A DNA stretch of 64,000 nucleotides from an uncultured Lachnospiraceae bacterium (GTDB lineage Bacteria > Bacillota > Clostridia > Lachnospirales > Lachnospiraceae). The stretch lies in assembly GCA_910586355.1 (NCBI GenBank), contig CAJUHJ010000006.1:66617-130616 (forward strand). Direction: 5' to 3'. Position numbers and translations under genes: made by a program. Of the stretch, positions 9,136-16,948 are shown in pieces (within the stretch, counting starts at the first letter, position 1; each line of letters opens with the position of its first letter). A model generated the notes under the pieces. The model did not search any database, was not told the origin of the DNA, and saw nothing but the letters and a program-made list of their open reading frames with translations.

Positions 9136-9378
9136 GTGGCAGTAGCAAAAACGATTGTAACAGTAGTATTTGTTTTAATATGTCTGACTTTGACAGTGAT
9201 TATTCTGATGCAGGAAGGTAAATCTGCAGGATTAGGCGCTATCTCAGGAGCAGCGGATACTTATTGGGGTAAAAATAAGGGCCGTTCTATGGAAGGGATA
9301 CTTGTAAAGATTACAAAGGTGTGTGTATTTCTGTTCATAGTTATTGCTGCAGTACTGAATATAGGGAGTTTCCAGTAA
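9136..9378 (+). CDS. secG: Preprotein translocase subunit SecG
   Basis: 80 residues with two membrane helices (about 3-23 and 55-76) separated by the conserved loop LMQEGKSAGLGAISGAADTY, diagnostic for SecG. It is the small non-essential subunit of the SecYEG channel that aids SecA-driven export. GTG start at 9136 is preceded by AGGAGGT. It has its own promoter and a terminator before rnr. The order secG-rnr-smpB-ssrA is common in Firmicutes, which supports the assignment. Confidence 0.95.
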   Translation: MAVAKTIVTVVFVLICLTLTVIILMQEGKSAGLGAISGAADTYWGKNKGRSMEGILVKITKVCVFLFIVIAAVLNIGSFQ

Positions 9379-9398
9379 CAATCCACATTTAAGCAGAT

Positions 9399-9427
9399 AA
9401 GACTGTCGTATCATCGGCAGTCTTTTT
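9399..9427 (+). terminator. Intrinsic terminator between secG and rnr
   Basis: Stem of 10 bp (9399-9408 with 9415-9424, one G-U), loop TATCAT, then a T run. Partial read-through may feed rnr, for which no separate strong promoter is seen. Confidence 0.8.
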
Positions 9428-9463
9428 ATTTCATTTTATTTAGGAAAGAACTTGAGGAAAAAT

Positions 9464-11608
9464 ATGGATAAAGAACAATTTGAGAAACAAAAAAAGGTGA
9501 TATACGAGTTTATTTGTGATGACTTATATGTTCCAATGAAGATAAAAGAAATGGCAGTTATTCTTTCCGTTCCGAAAAGCCGCCGCTATGAATTAGAAGA
9601 AGCGTTGTCTGCTTTGATGGAGGAAGGAAAGATTGCAGTTTCGAAAAAGGGACGATATTTTAAATCCAAAGTAAACACTGTTGCCGGAACTTTTACCAGC
9701 CATGCAAGAGGATTTGGATTTGTGACGGTGGAGGGCGAAACAGAAGATATTTTTATTCCCAAGGATAAAGTAAACGGTGCATTTCACCAAGACGTTGTAC
9801 AAGTCTCTATCAGTCCGAGGTCTTCTGGAAAACGCAGGGAAGGCGCAGTGATTAAAATACTTTCACATGGACTTTTGCAGGTGGTAGGGACATATGAGGC
9901 GAGTAAAAATTTTGGATTTGTTGTGCCGGATAATCCGAAAATTGGACACGATATTTTTGTTATGCTGGAACATTCTAAAGGCGCTGTCAGCGGACACAAA
10001 GTAGTCGTAAAATTAACGGATTATGGGAAGAAAGGAAAAAATCCTGAAGGGAAAATTGTTGAAATCATCGGACACAGGAATGATCCTGGGACAGATATTT
10101 TGGCGCTTGTAAAATCGTATGAGATTCCGACTGTATTTTCAGAAAAAGCGCTGCAACAGGCAAAACGGGCAGATAAAGCAGTTTCTGAGGCAGATATGGA
10201 AGGGCGCATGGATTTTCGGGCATGGCAGACAGTGACGATTGACGGAGAAGACGCGAAGGATTTAGATGATGCCGTTACATTGACAAAAGAGGGGAATTTG
10301 TTTTGTCTTGGCGTGCATATTGCAGATGTGGCAAATTATGTCCAGGAACACAGCGCATTAGATGCAGAGGCCTACAAGCGCGGTACAAGCGTTTATCTGG
10401 CAGATCGTGTAATTCCAATGCTGCCCCATGCGCTTTCGAATGGAATTTGTTCTCTGAATCAGGGAACAGACCGGCTTGCTATGAGCTGTATTATGACGAT
10501 AGACGAAAAAGGCAGAATAGTAGACCATAAGATTACAGAATCTGTAATTTGTGTTGACCGCCGTATGAGTTATACAAACGTAAAAAAAATTTTGGAAGAT
10601 GGAGATTCGCAAATAATAGAGGAATATAAAGAGTTTGTGCCGTTATTTGAACGCATGAAAGAATTATCGGCGATTCTTCGGAATAAAAGAAAAAAACGAG
10701 GTTCGATTGATTTTGATTTTCCAGAGACGAAAATTATTTTGGATGAAAAAGGGCATCTAAAAGAAATTTTGCCGCATGAAAGAAATGTTGCGACAAAGAT
10801 TATTGAAGATTTTATGCTGGCTGCAAATGAGACGATTGCAGAAGATTTTTTCTGGCAGCAGATGCCGTTTATGTATCGCACGCATGACAAACCAGACAGT
10901 GAAAAAATACAAAAACTTTCTGCATTTGTCAATAATTTTGGGTATTCCATTCATATCGGGCAAGAAGAGATTCATCCAAAAGAGCTGCAGAAACTGTTAC
11001 AGAAGATTGAAGATACGCCGGAAGAGGCGTTAATCAGCCGTTTGACGCTGCGTTCTATGAAACAGGCGAAGTATTCGGCGGATTGTTCGGGGCACTTTGG
11101 CTTGTCCGCCTCATATTATTGCCATTTTACATCGCCAATTCGAAGGTATCCGGATTTGCAGATTCATAGGATTATCAAAGACTGTTTAAGGGGCAGGATG
11201 GATGAGAAGCGGGCAGGGCATTATGAAAAACTTTTACCGGAAGCCGCAAAACATTCCAGTGAGATGGAGCGCAGGGCAGATGAAATTGAGCGGGAAGTGG
11301 AAAAATTAAAGAAAGCAGAGTATATGACGCGCCATATTGGAGAAGAATTTGAAGGTGTGATTTCCGGCGTTACTGCGTGGGGATTTTATGTGGAACTGCA
11401 TAATACAATCGAAGGACTTGTACCAATCACGTCTTTGACAGATGATTTTTATGAGTATTTGGAAGAGACGTATGAGCTGGCTGGGGAAGCAACAAACCGT
11501 AGGTTCAAACTTGGGCAGAGGGTGACAGTTACCGCAGTAAAAGCCGATACGATGTTTAGGACGATAGAGTATCAATTGTCAGAAAAAGGCGGGGAGCAAA
11601 ATGAGTAA
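9464..11608 (+). CDS. rnr: Ribonuclease R
   Basis: 714 residues in the RNase II/R order: N-terminal winged-helix region, two cold-shock-like domains (GFGFVTVEGETEDIFIPKDK; NFGFVVPDNPKIGHDIFV), the RNB catalytic core with its acidic cluster DGEDAKDLDDAV, and a C-terminal S1 domain (GVISGVTAWGFYVELHN). This processive 3'-5' exonuclease degrades structured RNA and, with SmpB/tmRNA, non-stop mRNA. Start ATG 9464 sits 6 nt after GAGGAAA; an in-frame TTG at 9452 with AGGAAAG is a possible alternative adding four residues. It overlaps smpB by 8 nt, so the two are co-translated. Confidence 0.95.
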   Translation: MDKEQFEKQKKVIYEFICDDLYVPMKIKEMAVILSVPKSRRYELEEALSALMEEGKIAVSKKGRYFKSKVNTVAGTFTSHARGFGFVTVEGETEDIFIPKDKVNGAFHQDVVQVSISPRSSGKRREGAVIKILSHGLLQVVGTYEASKNFGFVVPDNPKIGHDIFVMLEHSKGAVSGHKVVVKLTDYGKKGKNPEGKIVEIIGHRNDPGTDILALVKSYEIPTVFSEKALQQAKRADKAVSEADMEGRMDFRAWQTVTIDGEDAKDLDDAVTLTKEGNLFCLGVHIADVANYVQEHSALDAEAYKRGTSVYLADRVIPMLPHALSNGICSLNQGTDRLAMSCIMTIDEKGRIVDHKITESVICVDRRMSYTNVKKILEDGDSQIIEEYKEFVPLFERMKELSAILRNKRKKRGSIDFDFPETKIILDEKGHLKEILPHERNVATKIIEDFMLAANETIAEDFFWQQMPFMYRTHDKPDSEKIQKLSAFVNNFGYSIHIGQEEIHPKELQKLLQKIEDTPEEALISRLTLRSMKQAKYSADCSGHFGLSASYYCHFTSPIRRYPDLQIHRIIKDCLRGRMDEKRAGHYEKLLPEAAKHSSEMERRADEIEREVEKLKKAEYMTRHIGEEFEGVISGVTAWGFYVELHNTIEGLVPITSLTDDFYEYLEETYELAGEATNRRFKLGQRVTVTAVKADTMFRTIEYQLSEKGGEQNE

Positions 11609-12068
11609 AGAGAATGTAAGACTGATTGCGAATAATAAAAAGGCAAGGCACGATTATTTTTTGGAAGAATTATATGAAACTGGAATTTGTCTGCATGGAA
11701 CAGAAGTAAAGTCTTTGCGTATGGGGAAATGCAGTATCAAAGAGGCGTTTGTCAGAATTGAAAAAGGAGAAGTGGTGATTTATGGTATGCACATTTCCCC
11801 TTATGAAAAAGGGAATATTTTTAATAAAGATCCATTGCGCCCCAAAAAACTTTTAATGCACAAAAAAGAAATTTTAAAATTACAGCAAAAAATTGCAGAA
11901 CAGGGCTACACGCTTGTTCCGTCCGAAGTGTATTTGAAAGGAAACCTTGTAAAAGTGAAGATTGCATTGGCAAAGGGCAAAAAACTATACGATAAACGAC
12001 AGGATATTGCAAAAAAAGACGCCAGAAGAGAAGCAGAGCGTGACTTTAAAGTTAAAAATCTATATTAG
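11601..12068 (+). CDS. smpB: tmRNA-binding protein SmpB
   Basis: 155 residues, standard length. SmpB signatures are clear: IANNKKARHDYF at the N-terminus, GICLHGTEVKSLR, and the basic tail KGKKLYDKRQDIAKKDARRE that enters the mRNA channel. It carries alanyl-tmRNA into the A site of stalled ribosomes. It overlaps rnr and lies directly before ssrA. Confidence 0.97.
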   Translation: MSKENVRLIANNKKARHDYFLEELYETGICLHGTEVKSLRMGKCSIKEAFVRIEKGEVVIYGMHISPYEKGNIFNKDPLRPKKLLMHKKEILKLQQKIAEQGYTLVPSEVYLKGNLVKVKIALAKGKKLYDKRQDIAKKDARREAERDFKVKNLY

Positions 12069-12071
12069 AGG

Positions 12072-12100
12072 TTGACCTTCCAAGAATTTTTCGTTATAAT
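12072..12100 (+). promoter_or_regulatory. Strong SigA-type promoter of ssrA
   Basis: TTGACC (12072-12077), 17-nt spacer, perfect TATAAT (12095-12100), 12 nt before the mature tmRNA 5' end. Confidence 0.85.
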
Positions 12101-12112
12101 CTTTTAAAATAA

Positions 12113-12452
12113 GGGCCAGTAAAGGTTTCGACAGGGATTATGAAGCTGGAGAAGCGAGCCGCATGGAATGCGTGAAATGCCAAACTTAAAATTAAACGCT
12201 AACGATAATAATTTAGCATACGCTGCCTAAGAGCAGCAGTCTGACCTAGAGCACCTGCACTTTAGGAACCAGGCTTCGACGATGCAGGAAACGACACATA
12301 TTAAGCTTTGCGTATGTGGGCGTATGATGAAGCTACTGAACCGGGGATTGTGTTTATTCAAGTCCCGCAGAGGGAATGTCAAAGAATAAACTACGCTCGT
12401 AGAAGTACAGGGGATTGGTTTTTGGACACGGGTTCGATTCCCGTCTGGTCCA
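12113..12452 (+). ncRNA. ssrA: tmRNA (10Sa RNA), single-piece
   Basis: About 340 nt. The 5' end GGGCCAG followed by TAAAGGTTTCGACAGGG and the 3' end GGTTCGATTCCCGTCTGGTCC form the tRNA-Ala-like part with a 7-bp acceptor stem (one G-U). The tag frame at 12198-12230 reads GCT AAC GAT AAT AAT TTA GCA TAC GCT GCC TAA, giving the encoded tag ANDNNLAYAA, close to the E. coli ANDENYALAA. The discriminator is A12452; the next bases are TTA, so CCA is not encoded and must be added. The boundary follows from the acceptor stem. Confidence 0.96.
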
Positions 12453-12459
12453 TTAAAAC

Positions 12460-12508
12460 GCCCATACCATTTCCGCTCATTGAAAGAGCATGGTATGGGC
12501 TGTATTTC
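12460..12508 (+). terminator. Terminator shared by ssrA and the leftward repressor operon
   Basis: A perfect 11-bp stem (12460-12470 with 12490-12500). The plus strand has a poor T run (TGTATTTCATTT); on the minus strand the stem is followed by GTTTTAA. It can serve both converging transcripts. Confidence 0.65.
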
Positions 12509-12531
12509 ATTTAATCACATTTCATAATAGT

Positions 12532-12975
12532 CTATGATTCTGTTTTTAACCTCAATGCAATTAAATTTTCACAATATCCGAGCATTCTTGAAAGTTGTCC
12601 AATTGTCAAATGTTTATTTTCTTCTAAGAAAGCATCATCAATTAAAAGTTCCATGGCAAATTTATTCGCTTCTATTTCATTTTTGGAGTTCAGTAATAAT
12701 GTTTTATTTTTAATAAAATAGCAATTTTCTTTTCGATGTAAAATCGCATGGCCAAGTTCGTGCGCCATGACTAGTTTCATTTCATGTTCAGGTAAATTTT
12801 GATTCAGAAAAATATATCTATGATTTTTTAAAAACAGATAGCAGCCTTCAAAATTGATATTGCCAATTTGATACATAATGCCAAGGCAATCGGATATTTC
12901 AAAGGGATTGCTTGTATGAAATTTTTTCTTATAGTAAGCAACAGTTTTTTTGATATTAGATTGCAATCGTATCAC
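12532..12975 (-). CDS. ImmA/IrrE-family metallopeptidase
   Basis: 147 residues with the zinc motif MAHELGHAILHR and a downstream NEIEANKFAMELLI segment, the typical ImmA/IrrE (DUF955) pattern. Family members such as ImmA of ICEBs1 are known to cleave a partner XRE repressor and so induce a mobile element. The gene directly follows the repressor gene: the repressor stop TAG is followed at once by GTG. The true start may be the TTG three codons later, which is better placed after AGGTGAT. Its likely job is to inactivate the neighbouring repressor on a stress signal; that is inference from family and position. Confidence 0.88.
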   Translation of the reverse strand: MIRLQSNIKKTVAYYKKKFHTSNPFEISDCLGIMYQIGNINFEGCYLFLKNHRYIFLNQNLPEHEMKLVMAHELGHAILHRKENCYFIKNKTLLLNSKNEIEANKFAMELLIDDAFLEENKHLTIGQLSRMLGYCENLIALRLKTES

Positions 12976-13404
12976 CTACTTTTTGTATTTCTTTGGAGTA
13001 TATTTTTCTTTGTTAATTATTTTTAAACGTTTTAATGCAATTTCTAGTTCTTCCCGAAAAAGTTCCGCTGCTTCGGGCGACAGTGTTTCTCCGTTATAAC
13101 TGGCGGGGCCGTTTTCGCCAGATTGTAATTTGTCCATTATGGAATCTAAGTCTTTTGCAATATCGCGCTGGTCTTTTGGGGTGAATGAGGATTCGCCGCC
13201 TGATTCGTCCCATCCCATAAGATACTCAGGAGTTGTGCCGAGTGCTTCTGATACTTTCATTATTTTATCTCTTTTCATATTAGCAATCATTCCGTTTTCC
13301 CACTTTCTTACGGTACTTTTACCGACGCCTACCATATTGCCCAGTTCTTCCAGGGTCAGTCCTTTTTGGGTTCTAAGTGTATATATTTTTTTTCCCATTT
13401 CCAT
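12976..13404 (-). CDS. XRE-family repressor of the tailocin locus
   Basis: 142 residues. The N-terminal helix-turn-helix (about 5-60) reads LTLEELGNMVGVGKSTVRKW, a Cro/CI type; the remaining about 80 residues are acidic then basic, with a C-terminal KEKYTPKKYKK. Start ATG (13404 on the minus strand) lies 7 nt after GAGGTG; the longer open frame upstream has no RBS and covers the promoter. Its own promoter is covered by one of four matching operator-like palindromes, so autorepression is likely. Paired with an ImmA-like protease, it forms a two-gene switch like those of ICEBs1 and some prophages. Confidence 0.9.
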   Translation of the reverse strand: MEMGKKIYTLRTQKGLTLEELGNMVGVGKSTVRKWENGMIANMKRDKIMKVSEALGTTPEYLMGWDESGGESSFTPKDQRDIAKDLDSIMDKLQSGENGPASYNGETLSPEAAELFREELEIALKRLKIINKEKYTPKKYKK

Positions 13405-13429
13405 TGAAATCACCTCGCTTACAATATGA

Positions 13430-13458
13430 ATTATATATGAAATGTGTCCTTTTTGCAA
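13430..13458 (-). promoter_or_regulatory. Leftward promoter (P_L) of the repressor/protease operon
   Basis: On the minus strand: TTGCAA (13458-13453), 17-nt spacer, perfect TATAAT (13435-13430). Operator-like site O1 covers the -35 box and part of the spacer. Confidence 0.75.
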
Positions 13459-13626
13459 CAAAATGATAAAAAGTGTCCTAAAAGATAAAAATTGTGTTGA
13501 CAAGTATCACAATAAATGTTACTGTTGGTGTGTCTTAAATGACACATTTTTAAAAATTTTAATAAATTAAATATATTAAAGTTTGTTATCAAATTTTTTT
13601 GAAAAATATGTGTCATAAAAGACACA
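13443..13626. promoter_or_regulatory. Four operator-like palindromes TGTGTC-n6-GACACA
   Basis: O1 13443-13460 (TGTGTC-6-GCAACA), O2 13472-13489 (AGTGTC-6-GATAAA), O3 13529-13546 (TGTGTC-6-GACACA, perfect) and O4 13609-13626 (TGTGTC-6-GACACA, perfect). All have the same 6-nt spacing. O1 overlaps P_L, O2 lies just upstream of the P_R -35, O3 covers the P_R start site, and O4 lies between P_R and the first gene. The graded quality resembles a phage repressor control region. Binding by the XRE protein is inferred. Confidence 0.75.
13497..13525 (+). promoter_or_regulatory. Rightward promoter (P_R) of the tailocin operon
   Basis: Perfect TTGACA (13497-13502), 17-nt spacer, TACTGT (13520-13525) with an extended TG at 13517-13518. 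The predicted start near 13532 falls inside perfect operator O3. Confidence 0.7.
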
Positions 13627-13654
13627 ATTGTTTTTAAGGAGGTCAAGGGGGCAT

Positions 13655-14113
13655 ATGAAAATGGAAAAAATCAAACAAGAGAAAGAGGGGCAGGATATGA
13701 AAGAAGAGAATGAAAAGAAAAAAGAATATTTATTAAGCTATAAAAAATACAAGCAGGAAGCGAAACGTTTGGGTGAGCAGTTGGAAGAGTTACGCACTGG
13801 TGAGCAGTATCCATGTTTGGTTTTGTCGGACATGCCTAAGGCGCATAATAAGAAAGATTTATCGGATTATATGGTACGGCGGGAAGAATTAATAGACAAG
13901 ATTATAAAGGCGCGTAAAAATGCAGTGGAAAAATTTTCAGAAGTCCAGAACAGGATTGAGCAGATGGAAGATGAAATCGAGAAGACGCTTCTGACACAGA
14001 GGTATCTGAGGAATTATAATTGGGAGAAAATATGTGAGGAAATTCAATATAGTTATAAACAAGTACATAGAATTCATTTAAAGGCTCTGCAAAATTTTCG
14101 TTTGAATGAATGA
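13655..14113 (+). CDS. Phage sigma-like late-gene activator (DUF1492/ArpU-RinA type)
   Basis: 152 residues, mostly coiled-coil (about 10-115) ending in a sigma-region-4-like helix-turn-helix (about 118-147: TQRYLRNYNWEKICEEIQYS then YKQVHRIHLKAL). DUF1492/ArpU/RinA-type proteins activate late morphogenesis promoters in phages of Firmicutes. ATG 13655 follows AAGGAGGT (13636-13643); an in-frame TTG at 13628 is inside operator O4 and unlikely. It is the only gene between the switch and the tail genes and is presumably the first product of derepression. Confidence 0.8.
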   Translation: MKMEKIKQEKEGQDMKEENEKKKEYLLSYKKYKQEAKRLGEQLEELRTGEQYPCLVLSDMPKAHNKKDLSDYMVRREELIDKIIKARKNAVEKFSEVQNRIEQMEDEIEKTLLTQRYLRNYNWEKICEEIQYSYKQVHRIHLKALQNFRLNE

Positions 14114-14360
14114 TGACATAGAATGACATATCAAACCTGTGATATATATATCATATAGAAAATTGACAAAGACAGATACAAGGGAATTTGATTCGTATGA
14201 AATCTAATCTTTGAAATGTTCTATGTTTTATCTTATAAGAAAAGGAGATGGTTTTATGATTTGACAAAATGAAAATGCTGCTGGATGGGAGGCGGGAAAT
14301 GTATTCGGAAGCGGAAGAGGATTGGAAAAATGAAAAAGTTTTAGGGAGGGATTCATGTAA
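14114..14360 (+). other. Spacer between activator and tail genes; candidate late control region
   Basis: Directly after the activator stop are paired ATGACATA/AATGACATA direct repeats (14113-14131), an AT stretch with GATATATATATCAT, and a TTGACA at 14163 without a good -10. At 14241 a strong AAAGGAG precedes ATG ATT TGA (14256-14264), a one-step start-stop frame. In a full phage the terminase, portal, protease and capsid genes would lie here. The repeats could bind the DUF1492 protein. Confidence 0.45.
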
Positions 14361-14364
14361 ATGA
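14269..14364 (+). CDS. 31-codon small ORF overlapping the tail terminator gene
   Basis: ATG 14269 opens 31 codons (MKMLLDGRREMYSEAEEDWK and 11 more residues) and ends in TGA 14362-14364, overlapping the next start by ATGA. It could be a coupling leader that feeds ribosomes to the tail terminator gene, or the surviving 3' end of a deleted head gene. It has no recognised family and a poor RBS of its own, apart from the AAAGGAG upstream of the start-stop frame. Confidence 0.35.
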   Translation: MKMLLDGRREMYSEAEEDWKNEKVLGRDSCK

Positions 14365-14780
14365 TACATGCAGTTTTAAAAGGAATCAGCGACGCCTTGC
14401 GTTTGGAGTTTGGATATGGCGTCTATATCGAAGAAATACCGCAGGACTTGCAGGAGCCCTGCTTTTTTATTTCCTGTGTCCAGTCAGCCGTCCGGCAGCA
14501 ATCCATAAAAAGTTATTTTATGGAAAACCAGTTTGGCGTCCAGTTTATTTTGAATTCACAAGCGAATCCAAATGCAAAGTGTTACGAGACGGCAGAGAAA
14601 TTGATCTGGCGCCTGGAGATTATTCAGGCGGACTGTGGGAGTTTGAGAGGAAGTAAAATGAAATACGAGGTTGTAGACGGAGTTCTTCATTTTTTTGTTA
14701 ATTATGATTTCTATATGAAAAAGACAGAGGAACAGACGGTGATGGCTGAGTTAAAATCCCAAATTAATATGAAAGGATAG
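14361..14780 (+). CDS. Phage tail terminator-like protein
   Basis: 139 residues. The pattern of an N-terminal helix (IHAVLKGISDALRLEF), YIEEIPQDLQEPCFFI and a C-terminal beta region (YEVVDGVLHFFVNYDF) fits the small tail-terminator family (DUF6838-like) found just before the sheath gene in myophage and PBSX-like tails. Such proteins cap the tail at the end of assembly and in a phage dock to the head. In a headless particle the cap ends the tail. RBS GGGAGGG lies before ATG 14361. Family identity is from size, position and resemblance. Confidence 0.6.
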   Translation: MIHAVLKGISDALRLEFGYGVYIEEIPQDLQEPCFFISCVQSAVRQQSIKSYFMENQFGVQFILNSQANPNAKCYETAEKLIWRLEIIQADCGSLRGSKMKYEVVDGVLHFFVNYDFYMKKTEEQTVMAELKSQINMKG

Positions 14781-14788
14781 GCAAAAGA

Positions 14789-14995
14789 ATGGCAGGAAAA
14801 GAAAAATTAAAGAAAGAAGAAAGTGTAAATTCAAAAACTGCGGGACAGTTATTTTTAAAAGAGCAGTTAAGGGCTTCTGAAAAATTTTCAAACAGAAAAG
14901 ATTTGATTGAAATTTTATTAGAGGATCAAAAACAGTATTCTATTCCAGAAGTGGAAGAGATAATAGAAAAATTTATGAAAGGAAAGGTGAATTAA
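14789..14995 (+). CDS. Small conserved tail-region protein, unknown
   Basis: 68 residues, highly charged, with the pattern SNRKDLIEILLEDQKQYSIP followed by VEEIIEKFMKGKVN. Proteins of this pattern often lie between the terminator and sheath genes in Clostridial tail clusters, but no biochemical role is known to me. It is spaced 8 nt after the previous gene and 2 nt before the sheath, so it is part of the operon. Confidence 0.65.
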   Translation: MAGKEKLKKEESVNSKTAGQLFLKEQLRASEKFSNRKDLIEILLEDQKQYSIPEVEEIIEKFMKGKVN

Positions 14996-14997
14996 GT

Positions 14998-16335
14998 ATG
15001 GCATTAGGCGGAGGAACATTTTTAACGCAAAATAAAGTTTTACCGGGAGCATATATCAATTTTGTTTCCGTGGCTAATGCATCTGCAGCAATATCTGACA
15101 GGGGTGTTGTAACAATGCCCATTGAACTGGATTGGGGCGCGGATGACGAAGTTTTTGCTGTAACAAGTGAAGAATTTTTAAAAGATTCACAGAAAATTTT
15201 CGGTTATCCTTATACAGATGAAAGGTTAAAAGGTCTGCGTGATTTGTTTTTAAATGCAAAATTACTTTACGCGTACCGTCTAAACGGCGGCGGCAAAAAA
15301 GCTTCAAACAGCTATGCAGCTGCGAAGTACAGCGGTATACGCGGTAATGATTTAAAAATCAGTATTCAGGTAAATGTAGATGATGATTCTGCATTTGACG
15401 TCATTACATATCTAGGGACGACAAAAGTGGACATACAAACGGTACACCAGGCAGAAGAACTTAAGGAGAATGAATATGTGACGTTTCAGAAGGATATTAC
15501 GTTAGAAGCAGCGTTGGCAGTTCCGCTTACAGGCGGTGAAAATGGGACAATGGACGGCTCGTCCTATCAGGCGTATGCGGATAAGATTGAATCTTATACC
15601 TATAATACGATGGGGATTGTTACTGCGGACGACACGATTAAGAAAATGTTTGCAGCATTTAACAAGCGGCTGCGCGATGAAATCGGAATGAAATTCCAAC
15701 TTGTACTTTATAATTACAAAGAGGCTGACTATATGGGAGTTATCAGTGTAAAAAATAAAGTTTTGGATGGAGCGGTGAAAGGAAGCGCCGGAATGGAGTA
15801 TCCAAATGAAGCCGCAGCGGTTTACTGGGTGACAGGCGCAGAAGGCGGCTGCACAGTCAACGCAACCTGCCAGAATAAAATTTATGATGGAGATTATACG
15901 CTTGACGCCGGCTATACACAGGCAGAGCTGACAAAGGCTATAAAATCCGGTGAATTGGTATTTCATCAAGTAAATTCCGATATTCGTATTTTGGCAGATA
16001 TTAATACAATGGTGACGACAACGGATACTTCCGGGGATGTATTTAAAGATAATCAGACGGTACGTGTGATTGACCAGTTGGCGAATGATGATGCAGTGCT
16101 TTTTAACACACGGTATTTGGGGATTGTTCCAAATGACGACGCAGGACGTACATCGCTGAAATCTGATTTTATAAAAATACGCAGGCAATTGGAACGTATT
16201 CGCGCGATTGAAAATTTTAATGACACAGATGTAAAAGTTTCTATGGGAGACACAAAAAAATCGGTTGTAGTAGAAGGCAGCGTAACAGTTACAAATGCAA
16301 TGTCACAGCTTTACATGACGACTACGATTGCATAA
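14998..16335 (+). CDS. Contractile tail sheath protein (XkdK-like)
   Basis: 445 residues, the size of PBSX XkdK-type sheaths. The N-terminus MALGGGTFLTQNKVLPGAYI and FVSVANASAAISDRGVVTMP is the typical start of this family; YRLNGGGKKAS and the C-terminal VVVEGSVTVTNAMSQLYMTT (the strand that is swapped between neighbouring subunits in sheaths) also fit. Sheath subunits wrap the tube and contract to push it through the target envelope. This gene shows the particle is of the contractile (R-type) class. Confidence 0.92.
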   Translation: MALGGGTFLTQNKVLPGAYINFVSVANASAAISDRGVVTMPIELDWGADDEVFAVTSEEFLKDSQKIFGYPYTDERLKGLRDLFLNAKLLYAYRLNGGGKKASNSYAAAKYSGIRGNDLKISIQVNVDDDSAFDVITYLGTTKVDIQTVHQAEELKENEYVTFQKDITLEAALAVPLTGGENGTMDGSSYQAYADKIESYTYNTMGIVTADDTIKKMFAAFNKRLRDEIGMKFQLVLYNYKEADYMGVISVKNKVLDGAVKGSAGMEYPNEAAAVYWVTGAEGGCTVNATCQNKIYDGDYTLDAGYTQAELTKAIKSGELVFHQVNSDIRILADINTMVTTTDTSGDVFKDNQTVRVIDQLANDDAVLFNTRYLGIVPNDDAGRTSLKSDFIKIRRQLERIRAIENFNDTDVKVSMGDTKKSVVVEGSVTVTNAMSQLYMTTTIA

Positions 16336-16356
16336 GACAGAGAGGAGTAGATAAAT

Positions 16357-16869
16357 ATGGCAGAACAGAAAAAAGAAGAAAAAAAGCCGGCAGTTATGCT
16401 GGCGAAAGATGCGCTTTCGGCAGCATTAGCGGAATGTTATGTAACAATAGATGGGAAGAGATACAATTTTATGCAGGCAATTAACCTGGAGGCAAAATTC
16501 GAAAAAACAAAAACAGAAGTTCCCATTTTAGGTAAGACGGGAAAGGGCAACAAAACAAACGGATGGAAAGGGACGGGTTCGGCAACGTTCCACTATAATA
16601 CTTCAATTTTCCGTATGATGATGCAAGAGTACAAAGACACAGGTAAAGACACTTATTTTGAAATGCAGATTGTGAATTCAGACCCAACAAGCGCTGCGGG
16701 AAGACAGAAGGTCTTGCTGTTTGACTGTAATATTGACGGCGGTATTTTAGCGAAGTTTGATGCAGATGGAGAATATTTGGATGAAGAAATGGATTTTACA
16801 TTTGAAGACTTTAAAATAGAGGAACAATTCGTTGGGCTTGCCGGCATTGAAGCAGACGCGACAGCATAA
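16357..16869 (+). CDS. Tail tube protein (XkdM-like)
   Basis: 170 residues. Placed directly after the sheath, with the XkdM-type pattern: CYVTIDGKRYNFMQAINLEA, KTEVPILGKTGKGNKTNGWK, YNTSIFRMMMQEYKDTGKDT and an acidic LDEEMDFTFEDFKIEEQF end. Hexameric rings of this protein stack to form the rigid inner tube that is driven through the target membrane. RBS GAGAGGAG precedes ATG 16357. Confidence 0.9.
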   Translation: MAEQKKEEKKPAVMLAKDALSAALAECYVTIDGKRYNFMQAINLEAKFEKTKTEVPILGKTGKGNKTNGWKGTGSATFHYNTSIFRMMMQEYKDTGKDTYFEMQIVNSDPTSAAGRQKVLLFDCNIDGGILAKFDADGEYLDEEMDFTFEDFKIEEQFVGLAGIEADATA

Positions 16870-16893
16870 GCGTATTGAAAACCCGGCTTCCAT

Positions 16894-16939
16894 TCCTCCT
16901 TAATATGGGTTATAATCAAATAAATCATGTTAAGGAGGA
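16894..16939 (+). promoter_or_regulatory. Inverted repeat that can sequester the lipoprotein RBS, with an internal -10 box
   Basis: TCCTCCTTAA (16894-16903) is a perfect 10-base reverse complement of TTAAGGAGGA (16930-16939), the RBS of the following gene. A perfect TATAAT lies between the arms at 16911-16916; its -35 is weak. A transcript begun near 16923 would lack the left arm and leave the RBS open, while operon read-through RNA would carry both arms and could hide it. Confidence 0.6.
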
Positions 16940-16948
16940 GAAAAAAGT

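Noticed and set aside
12308..12514. Open frame across the ssrA 3' half
   Set aside because: It lies inside the tmRNA and reads through its T arm and terminator.
15502..16188. Long minus-strand open frame of 228 codons opposite the sheath gene
   Set aside because: Shadow of the sheath gene; its translation is Cys/His/Ile-rich without family resemblance and it has no RBS.
16875..16916. TTGAAA at 16875 as -35 of the cargo promoter
   Set aside because: The distance to TATAAT is 30 nt, too long; only the -10 is retained as evidence.
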